This document shows positions 32,652 to 43,309 of a stretch of 64,000 nucleotides of DNA, piece by piece (position 1 is the first letter of the stretch; each line of letters begins with the position of its first letter). Position numbers and translations under genes: made by a program. This DNA is from Cytophagales bacterium. GTDB lineage: Bacteria; Bacteroidota; Bacteroidia; Cytophagales; Cyclobacteriaceae. Below the pieces are notes generated by a model. It saw only the letters and a list, made by a program, of their open reading frames with translations, was not told the DNA's origin and made no database searches. Location: the NCBI GenBank assembly GCA_017303805.1, contig JAFLBQ010000005.1, forward strand, positions 248,001-312,000, written 5' to 3'.

Positions 32652-34731
32652 GAAGTCCATATTAATCAGAGTACGCGTAGCCTTTTTAGGGGTGCTTGTT
32701 TTTGCCTTGTGCGTAGCGGCAAAAGTGGGGCACATTCAGATGGTAGATGGCGAAAAGTGGGAAAAGCTTAGTGATGAAATGCACTTTGACTATAAAAAGA
32801 TTAAGGCTACCCGGGGCAACATTTATTCCGACAATGGCAGTTTGCTGGCAACCAGCTTGCCGTATTATAAGGTAGCGTTAGATCCAACCCTGGCCAGCAA
32901 AGAATTGTTTGCGGCCGGTATTGATACGCTTAGCATGAAGCTGGCTCACTATTACAAAGATCGTTCGGCAGCGGAATACAAACAATTGGTAAAAGATGCG
33001 CGGGCCAAGGGCAAGAAATACCTGGTGGTAAATCGCAAACAGATAAACTACCAAACAAAAAAAGAAATGATGACCTGGCCCATCTTCCGCGATGGAAGAT
33101 ACCGGGGTGGTGTGATTTTCGAAAAAATTGATGTGCGCTATCGCCCATTCTCTAATCTGAGTCGCAGAACGATTGGTTATGTAAACGAAGATGGCCAGGG
33201 AGCTGGATTGGAATTTAGTTTTGACGAAGCGCTGGGTGGGCAAGATGGTGAAGCCTTGTTTCAAAAAATTGCCGGAGGCTCGTGGATGCCGGTGTACGAT
33301 GGCAAAAATGTAAAGGCGGTAGATGGATTGGACATTCACACCACATTGGATATTAACCTGCAGGATGTTGCAGAAACATCTTTGTACCGAGCCATGGAGC
33401 GCCACAATGCCGATGAAGGTACGGTGGTAGTAATGGAAGTAAAAACCGGGCACATTAAAGCGATCTCAAACCTGAGTAGCGATGGTATGGGCGGCTATAC
33501 CGAGAAGTTTAATCATGCCGTGGGCGGATCGATGGAACCGGGCTCTACCTTTAAGTTGGTTACGATGATTGCATTGTTGGAAGATACTAACCTGAATCTT
33601 TCCGATACGATTAATACTGGCAATGGAGAATATTTATTCTATAACCGCAAGGTGCGCGATCACCACGAGGGTGGCTATGGAAAAATCAATGTAAAGAAGT
33701 CGTTCGAGGTTTCGTCTAATGTTGCAATGGCGCGCCTTACCGATAAATATTTTGGTACACGCCCATCTAAATTTTTAGAGCACGTAGATCGGCTCAAACT
33801 TTCAAAACCCTTGGGCCTGCAGGTAGCAGGCGAAGCGTATCCTAAAATACCACGGCCTACGGGCAAAGATTGGAGTGGTATTTCGTTACCGTGGATGGCC
33901 TACGGATATGGATTGGAAATTACCCCACTGCACACACTTGCGCTCTATAATGCCGTGGCCAACAACGGCAAAATGATTAAGCCGGTGTTTGTTACCGCCA
34001 TCAGCAAAGCCGATAAAACAAAGCAGGATTTTGAAACAGAAGTGTTAGTGAACAAAATCTGCTCTAACAAAACGTTGGATCAACTTAAACTCTTGCTGGA
34101 AGGGGTGGTGGATAATGGTACTGCCAACAATTTGAAAAATTCGCACTACCGCATTGCCGGTAAAACCGGTACCGCGCAAATTCTTCAAAATGGAAAATAC
34201 GAGAAACGGTACATCACTTCTTTTGTAGGATATTTTCCGGCACACGCACCCAAGTATTCAGCCATTGTGCTCATTAAAAACCCGCGCGGGTATTATCAAT
34301 ATGGTAGCAACGTGGCGGGCCCCGTGTTCAAAGACATAGCCGATAATATTTATGCACGCGACATCAATCTGCATACGGCTATGCAAAAACAAGAAGTGCT
34401 GGAAGCCGGTGTTTTTCCGGTAATCAAATCGGGTAAACAGGAAGAGTTGGTGATGCTTGCCAATGCGTTGGGGGTTTCGAATCACTCCACAACCGAAGAG
34501 GAGTGGGTTAAGTCATCAAAAAGCGGAAGTGCACTGATGTGGAAGCAAAACGCAATGGTGAAAGACCAGGTGCCCGATGTGGTTGGTATGACCTACCGCG
34601 ATGCGATTTATGTGCTGGAAAAGGTTGGGCTGCACGTGGTGTACGAGGGCAAAGGGCGCGTTACCGAACAATCGCTTACACCCGGTACAAAAATTTCGAA
34701 GGGTTATAAAATTTATTTACGCTTAGGATAA
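32641..34731 (+). CDS. ftsI: Penicillin-binding protein FtsI (PBP3, septal transpeptidase)
   Basis: FtsI crosslinks septal peptidoglycan together with FtsW. The 696-aa protein has one N-terminal helix (VRVAFLGVLVFALCVAAK), a dimerisation/pedestal domain, and the transpeptidase domain with active-site serine in EPGSTFKLV (Ser302), SSN in FEVSSNVAM and KTGTA. A C-terminal PASTA domain (PDVVGMTYRDAIYVLEKVGLHV, about 645-696) is an addition common in Bacteroidetes FtsI. I use the GTG at 32641, overlapping ftsL by 11 bases; a TTG at 32632 is less likely. Confidence 0.94.
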   Translation: MNIKKSILIRVRVAFLGVLVFALCVAAKVGHIQMVDGEKWEKLSDEMHFDYKKIKATRGNIYSDNGSLLATSLPYYKVALDPTLASKELFAAGIDTLSMKLAHYYKDRSAAEYKQLVKDARAKGKKYLVVNRKQINYQTKKEMMTWPIFRDGRYRGGVIFEKIDVRYRPFSNLSRRTIGYVNEDGQGAGLEFSFDEALGGQDGEALFQKIAGGSWMPVYDGKNVKAVDGLDIHTTLDINLQDVAETSLYRAMERHNADEGTVVVMEVKTGHIKAISNLSSDGMGGYTEKFNHAVGGSMEPGSTFKLVTMIALLEDTNLNLSDTINTGNGEYLFYNRKVRDHHEGGYGKINVKKSFEVSSNVAMARLTDKYFGTRPSKFLEHVDRLKLSKPLGLQVAGEAYPKIPRPTGKDWSGISLPWMAYGYGLEITPLHTLALYNAVANNGKMIKPVFVTAISKADKTKQDFETEVLVNKICSNKTLDQLKLLLEGVVDNGTANNLKNSHYRIAGKTGTAQILQNGKYEKRYITSFVGYFPAHAPKYSAIVLIKNPRGYYQYGSNVAGPVFKDIADNIYARDINLHTAMQKQEVLEAGVFPVIKSGKQEELVMLANALGVSNHSTTEEEWVKSSKSGSALMWKQNAMVKDQVPDVVGMTYRDAIYVLEKVGLHVVYEGKGRVTEQSLTPGTKISKGYKIYLRLG

Positions 34732-36195
34732 ATGGCCGAATTGAAAGACATATTATATAAAGTTCACATTACGGCTACATCTGGCGATATGAATGTGCAG
34801 GCAACAGGTGTTGCCTTCGATTCGCGTAAAGTGGAGCCGGGCTTTTTATTTATTGCTGTAAAAGGTACCCAGTCAGACGGGCATGCGTTTATTGAGAAGG
34901 CGGTAGCAAGCGGAGCAAGCGCTATTGTGTGTGAAAAATTACCCGATGCCATAGCCGTTCATGTTACCTATGTTACGGTTAAAGATAGTGCCAAGGCATT
35001 AGGAATTATTTCAGGTAATTTTTATGGGAACCCGGCTTCGAAATTAAAATTGGTTGGGGTAACCGGCACGAATGGAAAAACCACGGTGGCCACTTTGCTA
35101 TTTAAGTTGTTTTCATCGTTGGGTTATCGTTGCGGAATGTTATCCACAGTTGTGAATAAAATTGTGGACAAAGAAATACCGGCAACGCATACCACACCCG
35201 ATCCGATTCAGATTAACGAATTGTTAACCCAAATGCTGGCGGCAAACTGTACCCACTGTTTTATGGAAGTGAGTTCGCATGCCGTGGCACAGGGTCGCAT
35301 AGAAGGCTTACATTTTGTGGGTGCATTGTTTACCAACATCACACACGACCATCTCGATTACCACCGGACGTTTGAAAGTTATATCCGTGCCAAGAAGGGA
35401 TTTTTTGACGGACTTTCGTCTGAAGCCTTTGCGTTAGTTAACGTAGATGACAAACGCGGCATGGTAATGTTGCAGAATACCAAAGCAAAGAAATTGACCT
35501 ACGGCCTGAAAAAGATGGCCGACTTCAAAGGAAAAATTATTACCAACTCGATTGAGGGCCTTGAGGTTGAAATTGCCGAACGCAGTGTTTGGTTTAAGCT
35601 GATTGGCGATTTCAATGCATATAATTTATTGGCTGTGTACGGAGCGGCCACCCTGTTAGGCGAAGACCCGGAAATGGTATTGATGAAACTTTCTGCGCTA
35701 ACAGGCGCATCTGGAAGATTTGAATTGGTAATGCCCGGTACCAAGTTTACGGCTATTGTAGATTATGCGCACACACCCGATGCGCTGAAGAATGTGTTAG
35801 AAACGATCGAGCACTTTCGGTCTGGGACCGAACAGGTGATTTCGGTAGTAGGCTGTGGTGGCGATAGAGATAAAACGAAACGACCGCTTATGGCGGCCAT
35901 CGCATGCAAGTATTCCAGCAAGGTGATTTTAACTTCGGATAACCCGCGCAGTGAGGACCCCATGGAAATTATTCGCGAAATGCAAAAGGGCGTGGGGCCA
36001 ACGGAGGCAAAGAAAACCCTTGTGTTGGTAGATAGGGAAGAGGCGATTAAAACAGCGTGCATGCTGGCTAAGGAAAAAGATATTGTGCTGGTAGCAGGCA
36101 AGGGCCATGAAAACTACCAGGAGATTAAAGGGGTGAAGCACCCGTTTGATGATAAAGAAGTACTTACAAGAATGATTAAACTTTTTACTAATTAA
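34732..36195 (+). CDS. murE: UDP-MurNAc-L-Ala-D-Glu:meso-diaminopimelate ligase MurE
   Basis: MurE adds the third amino acid to the peptidoglycan stem peptide in the cytoplasm. The 487-aa Mur ligase has the ATP-binding loop [24 protein letters not shown], and the substrate-discriminating motif DNPR ([10 protein letters not shown]). DNPR indicates meso-diaminopimelate rather than lysine. GASGRFELV and [12 protein letters not shown] are further signatures. Its stop and the mraY start share one base (TAATG), and ftsI ends immediately before its ATG, so translation is tightly coupled. Confidence 0.97.
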   Translation: MAELKDILYKVHITATSGDMNVQATGVAFDSRKVEPGFLFIAVKGTQSDGHAFIEKAVASGASAIVCEKLPDAIAVHVTYVTVKDSAKALGIISGNFYGNPASKLKLVGVTGTNGKTTVATLLFKLFSSLGYRCGMLSTVVNKIVDKEIPATHTTPDPIQINELLTQMLAANCTHCFMEVSSHAVAQGRIEGLHFVGALFTNITHDHLDYHRTFESYIRAKKGFFDGLSSEAFALVNVDDKRGMVMLQNTKAKKLTYGLKKMADFKGKIITNSIEGLEVEIAERSVWFKLIGDFNAYNLLAVYGAATLLGEDPEMVLMKLSALTGASGRFELVMPGTKFTAIVDYAHTPDALKNVLETIEHFRSGTEQVISVVGCGGDRDKTKRPLMAAIACKYSSKVILTSDNPRSEDPMEIIREMQKGVGPTEAKKTLVLVDREEAIKTACMLAKEKDIVLVAGKGHENYQEIKGVKHPFDDKEVLTRMIKLFTN

Positions 36196-37421
36196 TGCTC
36201 TACTATTTTTTCGACTATATCGAAAAAACGTTTGACTTTCCGGGCGCGGGATTATTTCAATACATCTCGTTTCGTGCTGGTGCTGCTGCTGTATTGTCGT
36301 TAATGATTACAATTACCTTTGGTAAGAACCTCATTCACTATTTACGCAAAAAGCAAGTGGGCGAGAGCATTCGCGACCTCGGGTTGGAAGGTCAGATGCA
36401 AAAGAAAGGTACACCTACCATGGGTGGTCTTATTATTATTGCGGCCATCCTTATTCCAACTTTATTAATGGCCCGGTTGGACAATGTGTACATTATTTTA
36501 TTAATCACCACCACCGTTTGGTTAGGGCTAATCGGTTTTCTGGATGACTATATAAAAGTGTTCAAGAAAAATAAAGAAGGCCTTGCAGGAAGATTTAAAA
36601 TTATTGGGCAGGTAACCATCGGCCTGATTGTAGGTTTAACCTTATACTTTAACAATAGCGTTGTAGTGCGTGAAGTACGGCCTGCTACTACGGCCAGTAT
36701 TCAAATCATTCAGCCAACGGAAGGAATTAAACTGGAGTATCGCGATGTGAAATCCACCACAACCACGCTCCCCTTTGTAAAGAATAACGAATTTGATTAC
36801 AGCAGTATCCTTCCATTTCTCGATAAGAACTACACCTGGATTGTGTTTACTCTTATTGTGATTCTTATTATTACGGCAGTCTCCAATGGTGCCAACATTA
36901 CCGATGGGATTGATGGACTGGCAGCCGGTACCTCGGCTATTATTGGACTTACTATTGCCATCTTTGCCTATCTCTCCGGCCGGGTGGACTTTAGTTCTTA
37001 CCTGAATATAATGTACATACCCAATTTGGGTGAGCTTGTAATTTTTTGTACTGCATTTGTGGGTGCCTGTTTAGGGTTTCTCTGGTACAACGCTTATCCG
37101 GCCCAGGTGTTTATGGGCGATACCGGCAGTTTGTCATTAGGTGGCATTATTGCCGTGCTGGCATTAGCGGTGCGCAAAGAATTAATGATACCCTTGTTGT
37201 GCGGAATTTTCCTGATTGAGAATCTTTCGGTGATAGTGCAGGTAGCTTATTTTAAATATACCCGCAAGAAATACGGGGAAGGCCGCAGAATCTTTTTAAT
37301 GTCTCCGCTGCATCACCACTATCAGAAAAAAAATATTCATGAAGCTAAAATCGTAACGCGGTTTTGGATTGTAGGAATTCTATTGGCAATACTTTCACTG
37401 GCTATGTTAAAACTGCGATGA
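36195..37421 (+). CDS. mraY: Phospho-MurNAc-pentapeptide-transferase MraY
   Basis: MraY transfers phospho-MurNAc-pentapeptide to undecaprenyl phosphate, making lipid I at the membrane. The 408-aa protein has about ten helices. [29 protein letters not shown] (the catalytic DD pair), [15 protein letters not shown] and the late [10 protein letters not shown] are all present. A loop insert of about 50 residues ([15 protein letters not shown]...NNEFDYSS) between helices is larger than in E. coli and typical of Bacteroidetes. It overlaps murE by 1 base and murD by 4 bases. Confidence 0.97.
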   Translation: MLYYFFDYIEKTFDFPGAGLFQYISFRAGAAAVLSLMITITFGKNLIHYLRKKQVGESIRDLGLEGQMQKKGTPTMGGLIIIAAILIPTLLMARLDNVYIILLITTTVWLGLIGFLDDYIKVFKKNKEGLAGRFKIIGQVTIGLIVGLTLYFNNSVVVREVRPATTASIQIIQPTEGIKLEYRDVKSTTTTLPFVKNNEFDYSSILPFLDKNYTWIVFTLIVILIITAVSNGANITDGIDGLAAGTSAIIGLTIAIFAYLSGRVDFSSYLNIMYIPNLGELVIFCTAFVGACLGFLWYNAYPAQVFMGDTGSLSLGGIIAVLALAVRKELMIPLLCGIFLIENLSVIVQVAYFKYTRKKYGEGRRIFLMSPLHHHYQKKNIHEAKIVTRFWIVGILLAILSLAMLKLR

Positions 37422-38773
37422 GTAAGAAGATTGTCATATTAGGTGCTGGCGAAAGCGGAACGGGAGCAGCCTTGCTTGCCAAAGCGAAAGGCTTTGAGGT
37501 TTTTGTTTCTGACCAGGGAACTATAAAAGAGAATTACAAACGTGAGCTTGAAGTGTTGAAAATTCCTTTCGAAGAAGGAGTGCACACCGCTGATAGAATT
37601 CTTGCTGCCGATTTGATCATTAAGAGCCCGGGAATTCCCGATAAGGCGGAAGTAATCCGACAGGCCAAAGCAAAATCGATTGAAGTAATTGATGAATTGG
37701 AATTTGGATTCCGGCACCTCACCGGTAAGGTAATTGCCATTACCGGAACAAACGGCAAGACCACCACCACCCTGTTAACTTTTCATTTGTTGAAAGCGGC
37801 CGGGTTTAATGTGGCGTTAGCCGGTAATGTAGGCGAGAGCCTGGCTCGTAAGGTGGCCACTGCCGCGCACGACTGGTATGTAATAGAGATTAGCAGTTTT
37901 CAATTAGATGGTACTACAACCTTCCGGCCTGAGATTGGTATTCTCACCAACATTACTCCCGATCACCTCGATCGCTACGAGTATAAATTGGAGAACTACG
38001 TTAACTCCAAGTTCAGGCTGGTAAGCAGCATGACCGCACAAAATAAATTTATCTATTATAAAGATGATGCTATAGTAGGTGCGGAAATAAGTAAACGTAC
38101 TGTAGCGCCAATAAAAGTTCCGGTATCGTTAACCGATTATACCTGCCCCATACACTTTGATGGTACTAAAATGGTGTTTCAGTTTGGTGCCGATGTGTTC
38201 ATGTTATCGCAGGCGGAAACAACTCTTAAAGGGCCTCACAATCTTATCAACACCATGGCCGCAGTGTCGGCTGTTTACCTTGCAGGTGCATCGGTAAGCT
38301 CCATTAAGGCGGGTCTCTCAACTTTCAAAAATGCACCCCACCGATTGGAAACCATAGCCATTATTGATGGGGTAGAGTTTGTAAACGATTCTAAAGCAAC
38401 CAATGTAGATTCTGTGGTATATGCGCTGGGAAGCTACACACAACCTTTAATATGGATTGCCGGTGGCATTGATAAGGGCAATGACTACTCGCTGATAAAG
38501 CAAGACGTTCAGCAAAAAGTTAAAACCTTAATCTGTTTGGGAAAAGACAATCAAAAGCTAAAAACTTTTTTTGAGCATGTAGTACCGGAGATAAAGGAAA
38601 CCCAAACTGTAAAGGAATTGGTGCGCTTAGCGATGGAGTCGGCCCGCAAGGGGGATGTGGTTTTACTTTCACCGGCCTGCGCCAGCTTTGATCTATTTAA
38701 AAATTACGAAGACCGGGGCAACCAGTTTAGAGATGCAGTGCTGGAGTTAAAAAAAGAATTAGAGACTACCTAA
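37418..38773 (+). CDS. murD: UDP-MurNAc-L-alanine:D-glutamate ligase MurD
   Basis: MurD adds D-glutamate to UDP-MurNAc-L-Ala. The 451-aa protein begins [25 protein letters not shown] (nucleotide-binding N-terminal domain). ATP loop [14 protein letters not shown] and [15 protein letters not shown] follow. The C-terminal domain has [30 protein letters not shown] and [22 protein letters not shown]. The ATG at 37418 overlaps the mraY stop as ATGA; a frame start farther upstream would lie inside mraY. Confidence 0.97.
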   Translation: MSKKIVILGAGESGTGAALLAKAKGFEVFVSDQGTIKENYKRELEVLKIPFEEGVHTADRILAADLIIKSPGIPDKAEVIRQAKAKSIEVIDELEFGFRHLTGKVIAITGTNGKTTTTLLTFHLLKAAGFNVALAGNVGESLARKVATAAHDWYVIEISSFQLDGTTTFRPEIGILTNITPDHLDRYEYKLENYVNSKFRLVSSMTAQNKFIYYKDDAIVGAEISKRTVAPIKVPVSLTDYTCPIHFDGTKMVFQFGADVFMLSQAETTLKGPHNLINTMAAVSAVYLAGASVSSIKAGLSTFKNAPHRLETIAIIDGVEFVNDSKATNVDSVVYALGSYTQPLIWIAGGIDKGNDYSLIKQDVQQKVKTLICLGKDNQKLKTFFEHVVPEIKETQTVKELVRLAMESARKGDVVLLSPACASFDLFKNYEDRGNQFRDAVLELKKELETT

Positions 38774-38783
38774 AGCAGTGGTT

Positions 38784-39974
38784 ATGGAAAAAATTAAAAC
38801 ATGGGTAGACAGAAATTTGCAGGGCGACCGGGTAATATGGGCGGTGGTGTTTGCGCTTTCGGTTATCAGCATTTTGGTAGTTTATAGTTCCATAGGCACA
38901 CTCGCCTATAAAAAGGCAAACTCGCCAGAGTTTTACCTGGTTAAGCACACGTTTATGGTAGCATTAGGCCTGGCGGCTATGTGGTTTGCACATAAGATCG
39001 ACTATCGGTACTATTCCAAACTTTCGCGGCTGGCTTTATGGGTTAGTGTGCCGCTGTTAATTTATACGTTCACCAATGGGGTAAACCTTAATGGCGCTAA
39101 CCGCTGGATTATGATTCCGATAATCGGCTCATTTCAACCATCGGACTTCGCCAGCCTGGCGCTTATCATCAACCTGGCCAGCATGCTTTCTAAAAAGCAG
39201 CAGAATATTGAAGACATTAAAGAGTCTCTGATTCCTATTTTGATTTGGTGTGGCGTAATCTGTGGTTTGATAGCGCTTACGAATCTTTCTACGGCAGTAT
39301 TGGTTTTTGCAACCTGCATGCTCATCATGTTTATTGGTCGGGTACCGGTTCGCTATCTCGCCATGCTGGTGTTAATCGGGTTGTTGTTTGGCTCGGCCGG
39401 TCTCTACTTTGGGCAACGATTGGATACGGCTATTAATCGTGTAAAAGATTTTTACGGCTATGTCGTAGAAGGAAAAGACTTACCCTTTCAGGCACAACAT
39501 GGTATGATTGCCGTGGCAACCGGGGGTATAGTAGGAAAGGGCCCAGGCAACAGTGAGCAACGCAACATTCTGCCACACCCGTACTCCGATTTTGTGTATG
39601 CGATTGTAATTGAAGAGTACGGATTGATTGGTGGCGTGGTGGTACTGGTGCTTTATCTCATTCTGTTGCATCGAGGTATGAAGGCAGCCTATAACAGCGA
39701 GCGAGCCTTCGGTGGATTACTCTCGGCCGGCCTCGCTTTCGATATTGTGGGGCAGGCCATGGTAAACATGGGTGTAGTGGTAGGCTTGGGGCCAATTACA
39801 GGACAACCGTTACCACTCATCAGCATGGGTGGCACCGCACTGGTATTTACCGGGCTTTCGGTAGGAATTATTTTAAGTGTGAGCAGAGGCGAACAAGAGC
39901 AGCATTGGGGACAGCTGAAACCCGAAGGCGATGAGCGGATTAAAGAAAAAGATGTAAGTGCAAAAGCAGCATAA
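38784..39974 (+). CDS. ftsW: FtsW septal peptidoglycan polymerase
   Basis: FtsW, a SEDS-family membrane glycosyltransferase, polymerises lipid II at the septum with FtsI. The 396-aa protein has ten helices. Signatures are VVYSSIGTLAYKK near the start, LNGANRWI, FQPSDFASLALI, the large loop with VEGKDLPFQAQHGMIAVATGGIVGKGPGNSEQRN, and the late GQPLPLISMGGTALVFTGLSVGIILSVSR. The ATG at 38784 is favoured over the GTG at 38778. It lies between murD and murG, as in most Bacteroidetes clusters. Confidence 0.95.
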   Translation: MEKIKTWVDRNLQGDRVIWAVVFALSVISILVVYSSIGTLAYKKANSPEFYLVKHTFMVALGLAAMWFAHKIDYRYYSKLSRLALWVSVPLLIYTFTNGVNLNGANRWIMIPIIGSFQPSDFASLALIINLASMLSKKQQNIEDIKESLIPILIWCGVICGLIALTNLSTAVLVFATCMLIMFIGRVPVRYLAMLVLIGLLFGSAGLYFGQRLDTAINRVKDFYGYVVEGKDLPFQAQHGMIAVATGGIVGKGPGNSEQRNILPHPYSDFVYAIVIEEYGLIGGVVVLVLYLILLHRGMKAAYNSERAFGGLLSAGLAFDIVGQAMVNMGVVVGLGPITGQPLPLISMGGTALVFTGLSVGIILSVSRGEQEQHWGQLKPEGDERIKEKDVSAKAA

Positions 39975-39998
39975 AATGTTAAAGCCCGAATAGTTTTA

Positions 39999-41111
39999 AT
40001 GGGAGCAACCAAACCATATCGCCTAATAATAACCGGTGGCGGCACAGGTGGCCACATCTTTCCGGCATTGGCTATTGCCAATGAATTTAAGAGCCGCCAT
40101 GCCGATTCTGAGATTCTTTTTGTGGGTGCTGAAGGTAGAATGGAAATGACACGCGTGCCTGAAGCCGGCTATAAGATTATTGGTTTGTGGATTAGTGGAT
40201 TGCAACGCAGGCTTACGCTATCTAATTTATTGTTCCCTCTTAAATTAGTTACCAGCTATTTTAAAGCGAAGTCTATCATAAAAGATTTTAAACCCCATGC
40301 GGTAATTGGTACGGGTGGCTACGCCAGTGGTCCCATCTTGCTGGCGGCAACTAAAACCAAAGTGCCAGCATTAATTCAAGAACAAAATTCGTATGCGGGC
40401 CTTACCAATAAGCAAGTAGCCGATAAGGTACAACGCGTATGTGTAGCGTACACCGGCATGGAACGGTATTTCCCAAAGGAAAAAATTGTACTTACCGGCA
40501 ACCCCGTGCGCAAAGATATTATTGAAGTAGAAAGCAAGCGCGAGCGTGCCAATAACCATTTTGGATTTACGGATAAAGAACGCACGCTTTTGATTTTAGG
40601 TGGTAGCCTGGGAGCGCGAACCATTAACGAGAGTGTGTTGGGCGGATTAGATAAACTGATTGATGCGCAGGTGCAGGTAATTTGGCAAACCGGTAAAACA
40701 CATTACGAAAGTATTAAATCGCAAGTACAGAATAAGGATTTACGAAGAGTGCGCATTTATGATTTTTTAAAGCAGATGGATTTGGCCTATGCTGCGGCTG
40801 ATGTAGTTATTTCAAGGGCCGGAGCGCTTGCAATTTCAGAATTGTGCCTGGCCGGGTGCCCCAGTATTCTGGTGCCCTCACCGAACGTAGCAGAAGATCA
40901 TCAAACAAAAAATGCACTTACCCTGGTGCTGGCTGATGCTGCCCGCATGGTGAAAGACAGCGATGCCAAAACACAGCTTGTAAATGAAGCACTCAAATTG
41001 ATTTACGATAACCAGCAATGTCAATTGTTGCGCGAAAACATTATAAGGCTGGGTAAGCCGAGGGCTACCGAGGAAATAGTAACTGAAATTGAAAAACTGA
41101 TTGTAACCTAA
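39999..41111 (+). CDS. murG: UDP-GlcNAc:lipid I GlcNAc-transferase MurG
   Basis: MurG adds GlcNAc to lipid I to form lipid II on the inner face of the membrane. The 370-aa GT-B enzyme begins with the glycine-rich loop ITGGGTGGHIFPALAIANEFK. VIGTGGYASGPILLAA, LIQEQNSYAGLTNK, the second Rossmann half GGSLGARTIN, and the donor site SRAGALAISELCLAGCPSILVPSPNVAEDHQTKNA are all standard. It starts 24 bases after ftsW and ends 2 bases before murC. Confidence 0.97.
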   Translation: MGATKPYRLIITGGGTGGHIFPALAIANEFKSRHADSEILFVGAEGRMEMTRVPEAGYKIIGLWISGLQRRLTLSNLLFPLKLVTSYFKAKSIIKDFKPHAVIGTGGYASGPILLAATKTKVPALIQEQNSYAGLTNKQVADKVQRVCVAYTGMERYFPKEKIVLTGNPVRKDIIEVESKRERANNHFGFTDKERTLLILGGSLGARTINESVLGGLDKLIDAQVQVIWQTGKTHYESIKSQVQNKDLRRVRIYDFLKQMDLAYAAADVVISRAGALAISELCLAGCPSILVPSPNVAEDHQTKNALTLVLADAARMVKDSDAKTQLVNEALKLIYDNQQCQLLRENIIRLGKPRATEEIVTEIEKLIVT

Positions 41112-41113
41112 AC

Positions 41114-42499
41114 GTGAAACTGGAACAATACGATAGCGTTTATTTTTTAGGCATTGGTGGCATTGGCATGAGCGCCCTGGCACGATGGTTTAAACGGAAG
41201 GGGTTGCGTGTGGCTGGCTACGATCGCACGCCCACTCCACTTACACACGAACTTATCGAAGAGGGAATGGAGATTCATTTTGAAGATAACATAGCTTGTA
41301 TTCCGGGTTATCTTTCAAAAGGCAAAACGCTGGTGGTATTTACTCCGGCAATTCCTAAAAACCACGAAGAACACAATTACTTAAAAACCCAGGGCTTTAC
41401 TATTCTGAAGCGTTCGGAAGTGCTGGGTTTGCTTACCAGAAATTATAAGACCATAGCCGTGGCCGGTACACACGGTAAAACAACAACCTCATCGCTCATT
41501 GCGCATATTCTGAAAGAAGCGGGCAAAGATATGGTTGCTTTTCTGGGTGGCATTACCGCTAACTACGAGAGCAACCTGGTGATGCACGGGCAGGTAAATT
41601 CCAACACGATTGTGGTGGCTGAAGCCGATGAGTTTGATCGCTCCTTTTTGCGGTTGTTTCCGCATACAGCGGTGGTTACTTCAGCTGATGCAGATCACCT
41701 TGATATTTATGGCGATCATTTACAAATGCTGAGTTCGTACAAAGAGTTTATGAACCAGATTGTGCGCAAAGGAAATCTCATTTTACATGAATCGATAGCT
41801 GTATTGGCCAACGAGATACAGCATGTTGCAAAAGAAACCTATGGTATGAGCCGGGGACAATTTTTTGCCGGCAACATTGTTCCGATTAGTCGGGATGGAT
41901 TTTTTGAATTCGACCTTTTGGGAGTAAGCCAAAAGTTCGAGAAGGTAAAGCTCGGTGTCCCCGGTTTTCATAACATGGAAAATGCGATTGCAGCAATACT
42001 GGTTGCGCGCAAATTTGGTGTGAATGATAAAACCATTCGTGCCGCCCTGGAGTCCTTTCGTGGTGTTAAGCGCAGGTTTGAATTTATTATTCGTAAACCC
42101 GATTTGGTGTACATCGATGACTATGCCCACCATCCAACGGAAATAGAAGCGTTTCTAACTTCTCTTAAAGAAATGTACAAGGGCCGGAAGATAACAGTGA
42201 TTTTTCAACCTCACTTGTTTACGCGCACGCGCGATTTTGCCGAAGGTTTTTCGAAGAGCCTGAGCATTGCCGATGAAGTGTGGCTGATGGATATTTACCC
42301 GGCACGCGAAGAACCAATCCCCGGTGTTACTTCCGATATGCTCTATAATGATATTACCAGCCCGGTTAAAGTGCGTTGTACTAAATCAGATGTGCTTCAA
42401 AAATTGGCCGGGCATCCGCTTGAGGTGCTGGCTACCGTTGGGGCAGGCGACATTGATACGTTGGTAAAGCCAATTAAACAAATGCTTACAAAGGAATGA
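41114..42499 (+). CDS. murC: UDP-MurNAc:L-alanine ligase MurC
   Basis: MurC adds L-alanine to UDP-MurNAc, the first peptide step. The 461-aa protein begins with VYFLGIGGIGMSALARWFKRKGLRVAGYD, with ATP loop AVAGTHGKTTTSSLIAHIL. ADHLDIYGDH, VKRRFE and YIDDYAHHPTEI complete the signature, and the C-terminal half has IFQPHLFTRTRDFAEGF. It starts with GTG at 41114. Its stop overlaps the ftsQ ATG by 4 bases. Confidence 0.97.
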   Translation: MKLEQYDSVYFLGIGGIGMSALARWFKRKGLRVAGYDRTPTPLTHELIEEGMEIHFEDNIACIPGYLSKGKTLVVFTPAIPKNHEEHNYLKTQGFTILKRSEVLGLLTRNYKTIAVAGTHGKTTTSSLIAHILKEAGKDMVAFLGGITANYESNLVMHGQVNSNTIVVAEADEFDRSFLRLFPHTAVVTSADADHLDIYGDHLQMLSSYKEFMNQIVRKGNLILHESIAVLANEIQHVAKETYGMSRGQFFAGNIVPISRDGFFEFDLLGVSQKFEKVKLGVPGFHNMENAIAAILVARKFGVNDKTIRAALESFRGVKRRFEFIIRKPDLVYIDDYAHHPTEIEAFLTSLKEMYKGRKITVIFQPHLFTRTRDFAEGFSKSLSIADEVWLMDIYPAREEPIPGVTSDMLYNDITSPVKVRCTKSDVLQKLAGHPLEVLATVGAGDIDTLVKPIKQMLTKE

Positions 42500-43257
42500 A
42501 ATGGAAGTTGAACATACGGAGAGAAGTTACTGTGGTGGCCGTAGTGCTGGGGGTTTCTTTTTTGATTGCCTTTAGCGAGCGCAAGCAAGATGGGCTGATC
42601 TGTAAAGACATTATAATAGAATTAGATAACATACACGAAAATCATTTTCTGGACGAGGCGGATGTGTTGCGCATGTTAGAGGGTACACAATCTGTAAAGG
42701 GTATGGCGTTCGATCGGATGAATCTTCGAACAATCGAAAGCAAATTGAAGCAAGACCGGCACATAAGCGATGCAGAGCTGTACAGCGACCTGAAAGGAAA
42801 TCTGGTAGTCAATATTGAGTTGCGCAGGCCTGTGGCCCGCATCATTCAGCCCGATGCACCCGATGCCTACATTGCGGAAGATGGTGTAGTCATGCCCGTG
42901 TCAGATAAATATACCTCGCGGGTTGTTCTAATTAGCGGGCCTTACAGCAAGCGCCTTGTGGAGATGGGTGATTTGCGAAAGCACCCCGAAGGCGAGAAGC
43001 TTCTTACTATGATTCGGTTTATTAACAAAAATAAATTCTGGCGGGCGCAGGTAGCACAATTAGATATTAACAGTTTGGGTAAAGTTACCTTGTTGCCGCA
43101 GGTAACGGGCCAACGGGTAGAGTTTGGTAAGGCTGAAGACATCGAACACAAGTTTAGCAAACTCATGATTTTTTATAAAGAAATTCTTCCGCAACGGGGT
43201 TGGACACGCTACGACCGTGTTAACCTGGAGTACGAAGATCAGATAATAGCAGAATAA
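42496..43257 (+). CDS. ftsQ: FtsQ-like division protein
   Basis: FtsQ is a single-pass membrane protein that recruits the FtsL/B complex to the septum. The 253-aa protein has a short cytoplasmic N-terminus, one helix (VTVVAVVLGVSFLIAFS), then a periplasmic region. That region starts with a POTRA-like domain (NHFLDEADVLRMLEG...RTIESKLKQDRHISDAELYSDLKGNLVVNIELRRPVARII) and ends with a beta domain. FtsQ proteins are poorly conserved, so placement between murC and ftsA and the POTRA-like pattern carry the call. Confidence 0.88.
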   Translation: MKWKLNIRREVTVVAVVLGVSFLIAFSERKQDGLICKDIIIELDNIHENHFLDEADVLRMLEGTQSVKGMAFDRMNLRTIESKLKQDRHISDAELYSDLKGNLVVNIELRRPVARIIQPDAPDAYIAEDGVVMPVSDKYTSRVVLISGPYSKRLVEMGDLRKHPEGEKLLTMIRFINKNKFWRAQVAQLDINSLGKVTLLPQVTGQRVEFGKAEDIEHKFSKLMIFYKEILPQRGWTRYDRVNLEYEDQIIAE

Positions 43258-43309
43258 ATTTTTTTAAACTAATACCAAACACATAACAACCACTAACAAA
43301 AAGTAAATC